The translations under genes and the position numbers were made by a program. DNA of 8,727 nt from Bauldia sp. GTDB lineage: Bacteria > Pseudomonadota > Alphaproteobacteria > Rhizobiales > Kaistiaceae. The notes beneath the pieces are model-generated. The model was not told where the DNA came from and did no database searches. It worked only from the letters and a program-made list of their open reading frames with translations. Location of the stretch: the NCBI GenBank assembly GCA_020442095.1, contig JAGRKY010000193.1:1-8727 (forward strand). Direction: 5' to 3'. Shown one piece after another: positions 5,545 to 8,727 of this stretch (position 1 is the stretch's first letter; every line of letters begins with the position of its first letter).

Positions 5545-6315
5545 CTAGTCCGGCGTCTGCTGTCCGACGTCCCAGTCCTCGCGGGGGGCGACGCCGTGAT
5601 GGGGATCGAGGGGCGGCGCGACGGTTTCGGTCTCCGCCTTCTCGAGGAGCGGCTCGACCAGAGTGAGCTCCGCGGTCTGCGGTGCGAAGGCGTCGGCAAA
5701 GCGGTCGGGCAGGGCGTCGAGGGAATCCGGCGTCAGGACGACGATGTCAGCGCTCACCGCGCCGGGTGTCGTGGCGACCGGCTCGCCGGGAACGGCTTCA
5801 GGCACGTCCTCGGGGGCAGTATCGGCGGCTTCGACCGCGACGACCGGCCTTGGCCGGGGCGGGGGAAGATCGGCTTCCAGCGACGCCTGGACGATCTCGG
5901 GCGCCGCGGCCGGCGCGTCCGAGCCGCAGGTGTTCGGGAGACTGCCCTTGCCGCCGACGACCGTCACCCGCACCCGGGCGATGCCGGAGCGGATCATCCC
6001 GATCTTTTCCGCCGCCGCCTTGCTGACGTCGATGACCCGCCCCTTGGTGTAGGGACCGCGGTCGTTGACGCGGACGATGACCGAGCGGCCGTTGGCGAGA
6101 TTCTCGACCTTGACGCGGGTCTGGAAGGGCAGGCTCGGGTGGGCCGCCGTGAGGTCGGAGGAGTTGGCGCGCTCGCCGCTCGCCGTCACGCCATCGAGGT
6201 CGAACCACGCGGCCTTGCCGCATTGCGACGCGCTGGCGATCCCGCTGCCGGCGATCACCGCCACCGCAGCCAGGCCGATCGCGATACCCGGCCTCCTGAC
6301 CCCTGTCGGTCCCAC
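5545..6315 (-). CDS. rlpA: RlpA-like septal ring lytic transglycosylase family protein (double-psi beta-barrel)
   Basis: The product has 256 residues starting from GTG at 6315, with GGGGAG 9 bases upstream. A Sec signal peptide (1-29: [23 protein letters not shown]) is followed by the RlpA-type double-psi beta-barrel at about 32-122. It shows [15 protein letters not shown] (37-51), [20 protein letters not shown] (55-74), [20 protein letters not shown] (81-100) and AAEKIGMI. Glu48 and Asp85 match the acidic residues implicated in catalysis of RlpA, which cleaves denuded glycan strands of peptidoglycan at the septum. No lipobox precedes Cys32, so it is probably not a lipoprotein. Cys32 and Cys130 could pair. 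The C-terminal ~120 residues are Pro/Ala/Glu/Asp-rich and low in complexity; I see no SPOR domain, which classical RlpA carries for binding denuded septal glycan. The gene is divergent from the dehydrogenase operon. Confidence 0.88.
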   Translation of the reverse strand: MGPTGVRRPGIAIGLAAVAVIAGSGIASASQCGKAAWFDLDGVTASGERANSSDLTAAHPSLPFQTRVKVENLANGRSVIVRVNDRGPYTKGRVIDVSKAAAEKIGMIRSGIARVRVTVVGGKGSLPNTCGSDAPAAAPEIVQASLEADLPPPRPRPVVAVEAADTAPEDVPEAVPGEPVATTPGAVSADIVVLTPDSLDALPDRFADAFAPQTAELTLVEPLLEKAETETVAPPLDPHHGVAPREDWDVGQQTPD

Positions 6316-6388
6316 GCTACGCTACTCCCCGTCGGGCCGATGGATACCGACATGCTCAGCGGCCCGTCCCGATAAGAGAACGGCGAGG

Positions 6389-6400
6389 ATTTGGCCAAAT
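6389..6400. promoter_or_regulatory. Perfect 12-base palindrome in the rlpA/dehydrogenase divergent region
   Basis: ATTTGGCCAAAT is a perfect palindrome about 74 bases upstream of the rlpA start and 139 bases upstream of the dehydrogenase start. It is the only AT-rich palindrome in an otherwise GC-rich 223-base divergent region and could bind a dimeric regulator of either gene. No consensus promoter was identified with confidence. Confidence 0.35.
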
Positions 6401-6538
6401 TGGGGCCGGAGTGCGTCCGATGGCCATCTGAGGGCGATTCGGTCGGTTGCCTGACGCCATGCCGCAACATCGCGGTAACCCATGGGCTGTAGTGTTGGCC
6501 GACCCGACCGTCCAATGATTTCAGGGGTTAGGAGCGCC

Positions 6539-6976
6539 ATGAAAGCCGGGATCACACGCCGCGACGCCATCCTTGCCGCCGTCGGGACCGCCGTCGCGGC
6601 CGCAGGTGCCGCCGGGTTCCCGGCCGCGGTCTTCGCCCAGGCCGACATCACGGTCGACCAGTTCCTCGCGCTATCCCGGAAACTCACCGGGACGACATCA
6701 CTCGACGCGACGGTGGCCAGGACATTGCTGGGCGGCTTCCTGGCGACCGGCCACGGCGCGGAATTGCGGGGCCTGGTCGGCGAGGCTTTCACGTCCTTCA
6801 CACCGCTGGCGGATGCGATTGTCTCCGCTTGGTATTCCGGCGTCTACGACACCGGCAAGGGCCAGGCCGTCGCCGATTTCACCGGCGCGCTCGTCTGGGA
6901 CGCGATGAGCTTCACGAAGCCATTCGCCGAATGCGGCGGCGAGACCGGCTATTGGGCGGATCCGCCCGAACCCTGA
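6539..6976 (+). CDS. Small (Tat-signal) subunit of a sorbitol/fructose-type FAD dehydrogenase
   Basis: The product has 145 residues from ATG at 6539, chosen because GGAG lies 4 bases upstream and a twin-arginine signal follows at once; the frame reaches an upstream ATG at 6482 without a ribosome-binding site. The Tat signal is TRRDAIL (6-12) with an Ala-rich hydrophobic core and probable cleavage after VFA (33). The mature part matches the FAD-SLDH-type small subunit: DITVDQFLALSRKLTG (36-51), AWYSGVYDT (97-105) and the closing ECGGETGYWADPP (131-143). In known relatives this subunit folds in the cytoplasm with the large subunit and carries it through the Tat pore to the periplasm, where sugars or polyols are oxidised. 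The large-subunit gene starts 15 bases downstream. The substrate cannot be told from sequence. Confidence 0.9.
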   Translation: MKAGITRRDAILAAVGTAVAAAGAAGFPAAVFAQADITVDQFLALSRKLTGTTSLDATVARTLLGGFLATGHGAELRGLVGEAFTSFTPLADAIVSAWYSGVYDTGKGQAVADFTGALVWDAMSFTKPFAECGGETGYWADPPEP

Positions 6977-6991
6977 TCCGGGAGAGAGACA

Positions 6992-8608
6992 ATGGCAGAT
7001 GACATCACCGCCGACGTCATTGTCATCGGGTCGGGCATTTCCGGCGCGATGGTTGCGGCGAAGCTCGCCGAGGCCGGGGTTTCCGTGGCGATCCTCGAAG
7101 CCGGCAAGCGTGTCGAGCGCCAGGACGCGGTGGAAACCTACTGGAACGCACTGATAAAGGTGCCCGAGTGCCCCTATCCGCCGGTCCCGCAGGCGATGCA
7201 CCCGATCTCGAACGACCTCAAATACTGGTACGAGCAGGCGGGACCGGACGAATTCGCCAGCACCTATCTGAAGGTCGTGGGCGGCACGACCTGGCATTGG
7301 CTGGGCACCTGCCTGAGGCTCCTGCCGAGCGACTTCCGGCTGAAGACGCTCTACGGCCAGGGGATCGACTGGCCGATCGACTATGACGACATCGAATCCT
7401 TCTACGCGGAGGCGGAGAGCGAGATCGGTGTCGCGGGCGACTCCGCCGACGACCTTGGCGCGCCGCGGACCGCGTCCTATCCGATGCCCGAGATCCCGCA
7501 GACCTATCTCGACAAGGCATTTTTCAAGGCGCTCGACGGTTCGCCCTACGAGGTCCGCTCGACGCCCCAGGGCCGCAACTCGCAGGATCGCGACGGCCGA
7601 CCGGCCTGCTGCGGCAATGCGAGTTGCATCCCGATCTGCCCGATCCAGGCGAAATACGACGCGACGGTCCACGTCGACCGGGCGACCAAGGCCGGCGCTC
7701 AACTCCACGAGCAGACGACGGCTGTGTTCGTCGAGATCGGCGACGACCGCAAGGTCAGCGCCGTCCGGTTCAAGCGCTGGGACGGGAGCGAGGGGCGGGC
7801 GACCGGCAAGGTCTTCGTGATCGCCGCCCACGCGATCGAGACGCCGCGGCTGCTCCTCAACTCGCGGACGGATGCCCTGCCGAACGGCGTTGCCAACACG
7901 TCCGACCAGGTCGGCCGGAACCTGATGGACCATCCGACACAGCTCTCCTGGGCGCTGGCCAACGACGCCGTCTATCCCTATCGCGGGCCGCTCTCGACCT
8001 CCGGCGTCGAGAACCTTCGCGATGGCGCCTTCCGCAAGGAGCGCGGTGCGTTCCGGATCGAGATCGGCAACGACGGCTGGTCCTGGCCGACCGGCGCCCC
8101 GATCAGCACCGCCAGCGAACTCGCGGGCCAGAGCCTGCGCGGCGAGCCGCTGAACAATGCGATCGCCTACCAGACGGCGCGGCACATCCGGCTCGCCTCG
8201 CTTGTCGAGCAGCCCCCGGATCCGGAGAACCGGGTCACGCTCGGCGAGGAATTCGACATCTACGGCGTCCCGGTTCCGAGGCTCACCTATCGGATCGACG
8301 ACTATACGAAGGCCGGCTTCGCGGCATCGGTCAAAGCGCACGACGAGATATTCGCGAAGCTTGGCGCCACAGAGGTCAAGCACAGCCCGCAGGCGCAAGG
8401 GGCGGGACACATCATCGGCACGGCCCGGATGGGAACCGATCCCGGCAGCTCGGTGGTCGATGCCGACCTCCGGAGCCACGATCATCCGAACATGTTCATC
8501 CTCGGCTCCACCGTCTTTCCGACCTCCGCCACAGCCAATCCGACCCTGACGATCGCCGCGCTGGCGCTTCGCGCCGTCGATCGGATCAAGGGATCGATCG
8601 CGGGCTGA
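6992..8608 (+). CDS. GMC oxidoreductase, FAD- and Fe-S-containing large subunit of a sugar/polyol dehydrogenase
   Basis: The product has 538 residues; ATG at 6992 follows GGAGAG with a 5-base spacer. Domain order: an FAD-binding dinucleotide fold with GSGISG (13-18) and the ribose-binding Glu36 in ILEAG; a second FAD contact GGTTWHWLG (97-105); a Cys cluster C206-C207-x4-C212-x3-C216 whose C-x5-C-x3-C spacing matches the 3Fe-4S ligands of fructose dehydrogenase and FAD glucose dehydrogenase; and C-terminal GHIIGTARMG (His473) plus NPTLT (Asn516), the GMC active-site pair. There is no signal peptide, as expected if it is exported with the Tat-bearing small subunit. It would pass electrons from substrate through FAD and the cluster to a cytochrome c. 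No cytochrome subunit is adjacent: the next gene is on the other strand. Substrate unassigned; gluconate, sorbitol, fructose or glucose-type are all possible. Confidence 0.92.
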   Translation: MADDITADVIVIGSGISGAMVAAKLAEAGVSVAILEAGKRVERQDAVETYWNALIKVPECPYPPVPQAMHPISNDLKYWYEQAGPDEFASTYLKVVGGTTWHWLGTCLRLLPSDFRLKTLYGQGIDWPIDYDDIESFYAEAESEIGVAGDSADDLGAPRTASYPMPEIPQTYLDKAFFKALDGSPYEVRSTPQGRNSQDRDGRPACCGNASCIPICPIQAKYDATVHVDRATKAGAQLHEQTTAVFVEIGDDRKVSAVRFKRWDGSEGRATGKVFVIAAHAIETPRLLLNSRTDALPNGVANTSDQVGRNLMDHPTQLSWALANDAVYPYRGPLSTSGVENLRDGAFRKERGAFRIEIGNDGWSWPTGAPISTASELAGQSLRGEPLNNAIAYQTARHIRLASLVEQPPDPENRVTLGEEFDIYGVPVPRLTYRIDDYTKAGFAASVKAHDEIFAKLGATEVKHSPQAQGAGHIIGTARMGTDPGSSVVDADLRSHDHPNMFILGSTVFPTSATANPTLTIAALALRAVDRIKGSIAG

Positions 8609-8628
8609 GCAGGCGGTCCGACTTCCGG

Positions 8629-8727
8629 TTATTCCCCGATGAGGTGGAGCACGACTTCGCGCCGGTGAGGGCGGCTGCGATGCTCGAAAAGGTAAATGCC
8701 CTGCCAGGTTCCGAGCGCCATCCGCCC
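8629..8727 (-). CDS. UPF0047/YjbQ family protein, C-terminal end
   Basis: Only the last 32 residues and the TAA stop (8629-8631) are in the window. They read GRMALGTWQGIYLFEHRSRP then HRREVVLHLIGE, matching the strongly conserved C-terminus of YjbQ/UPF0047 proteins (LGTWQGIYLFEHR...RRVVV). The family is small (about 140 residues) and has been linked to thiamine phosphate synthase-like activity. It converges with the GMC gene, with 20 bases between the stops and no visible terminator. Confidence 0.88.
   Translation of the reverse strand, partial: GRMALGTWQGIYLFEHRSRPHRREVVLHLIGE

Noticed and set aside
5458..6375. A 305-codon open frame on the plus strand opposite the rlpA-like gene
   Set aside because: It is antisense to a gene with conserved motifs, has a low-complexity Arg/Gly-rich translation and no ribosome-binding site.
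6698..8485. A 595-codon open frame on the minus strand opposite the dehydrogenase genes
   Set aside because: It lies antisense to two clearly recognised genes, its translation is Arg/Val/Asp-rich without domains, and long antisense frames are expected in GC-rich DNA.

Overview
The window looks like the chromosome of a GC-rich alphaproteobacterium, possibly Hyphomicrobiales; the genus cannot be told. This rests on GC-rich codon use, a B12-dependent class II ribonucleotide reductase under an NrdR-type box, a DUF2189 membrane protein, an RlpA-like protein and a Tat-exported sorbitol/fructose-dehydrogenase-like enzyme. No rRNA, tRNA, CRISPR array, transposase or integrase was seen.

Left part (1-766): the 5' end of nrdJ runs leftward off the window. 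A promoter about 150 bases upstream of its start has a near-perfect NrdR box over the -10 element. The rest, up to 766, holds no convincing gene.

Middle part (about 767-4112): this reads as an inserted or rearranged block. It is bounded on the left by a decayed copy of the last ~35 codons of a DUF2189 gene (767-874). On the right lies the intact DUF2189 gene (4113-4889), in the same orientation and at a constant offset of 3340 bases. Between them are three genes for proteins predicted to be exported or membrane-anchored, none of recognised function: an 89-residue Cys-rich secreted protein, a 794-residue single-pass membrane protein with an AT-rich central coding segment, and a convergent 72-residue Cys-containing exported protein. 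The two small proteins share a PQP(I/V)G motif next to Cys residues. This block is the best candidate for something undescribed.

Right part (4113-8727): mostly ordinary genes. DUF2189 is divergent from a VOC-fold protein gene (5136-5534). An RlpA-like gene (5545-6315) converges on the VOC gene. Divergent from rlpA is a two-gene operon for a Tat-exported FAD/GMC dehydrogenase (small subunit 6539-6976, large subunit 6992-8608) with an Fe-S cysteine motif but no adjacent cytochrome c subunit. The C-terminal end of a UPF0047/YjbQ protein closes the window on the minus strand.
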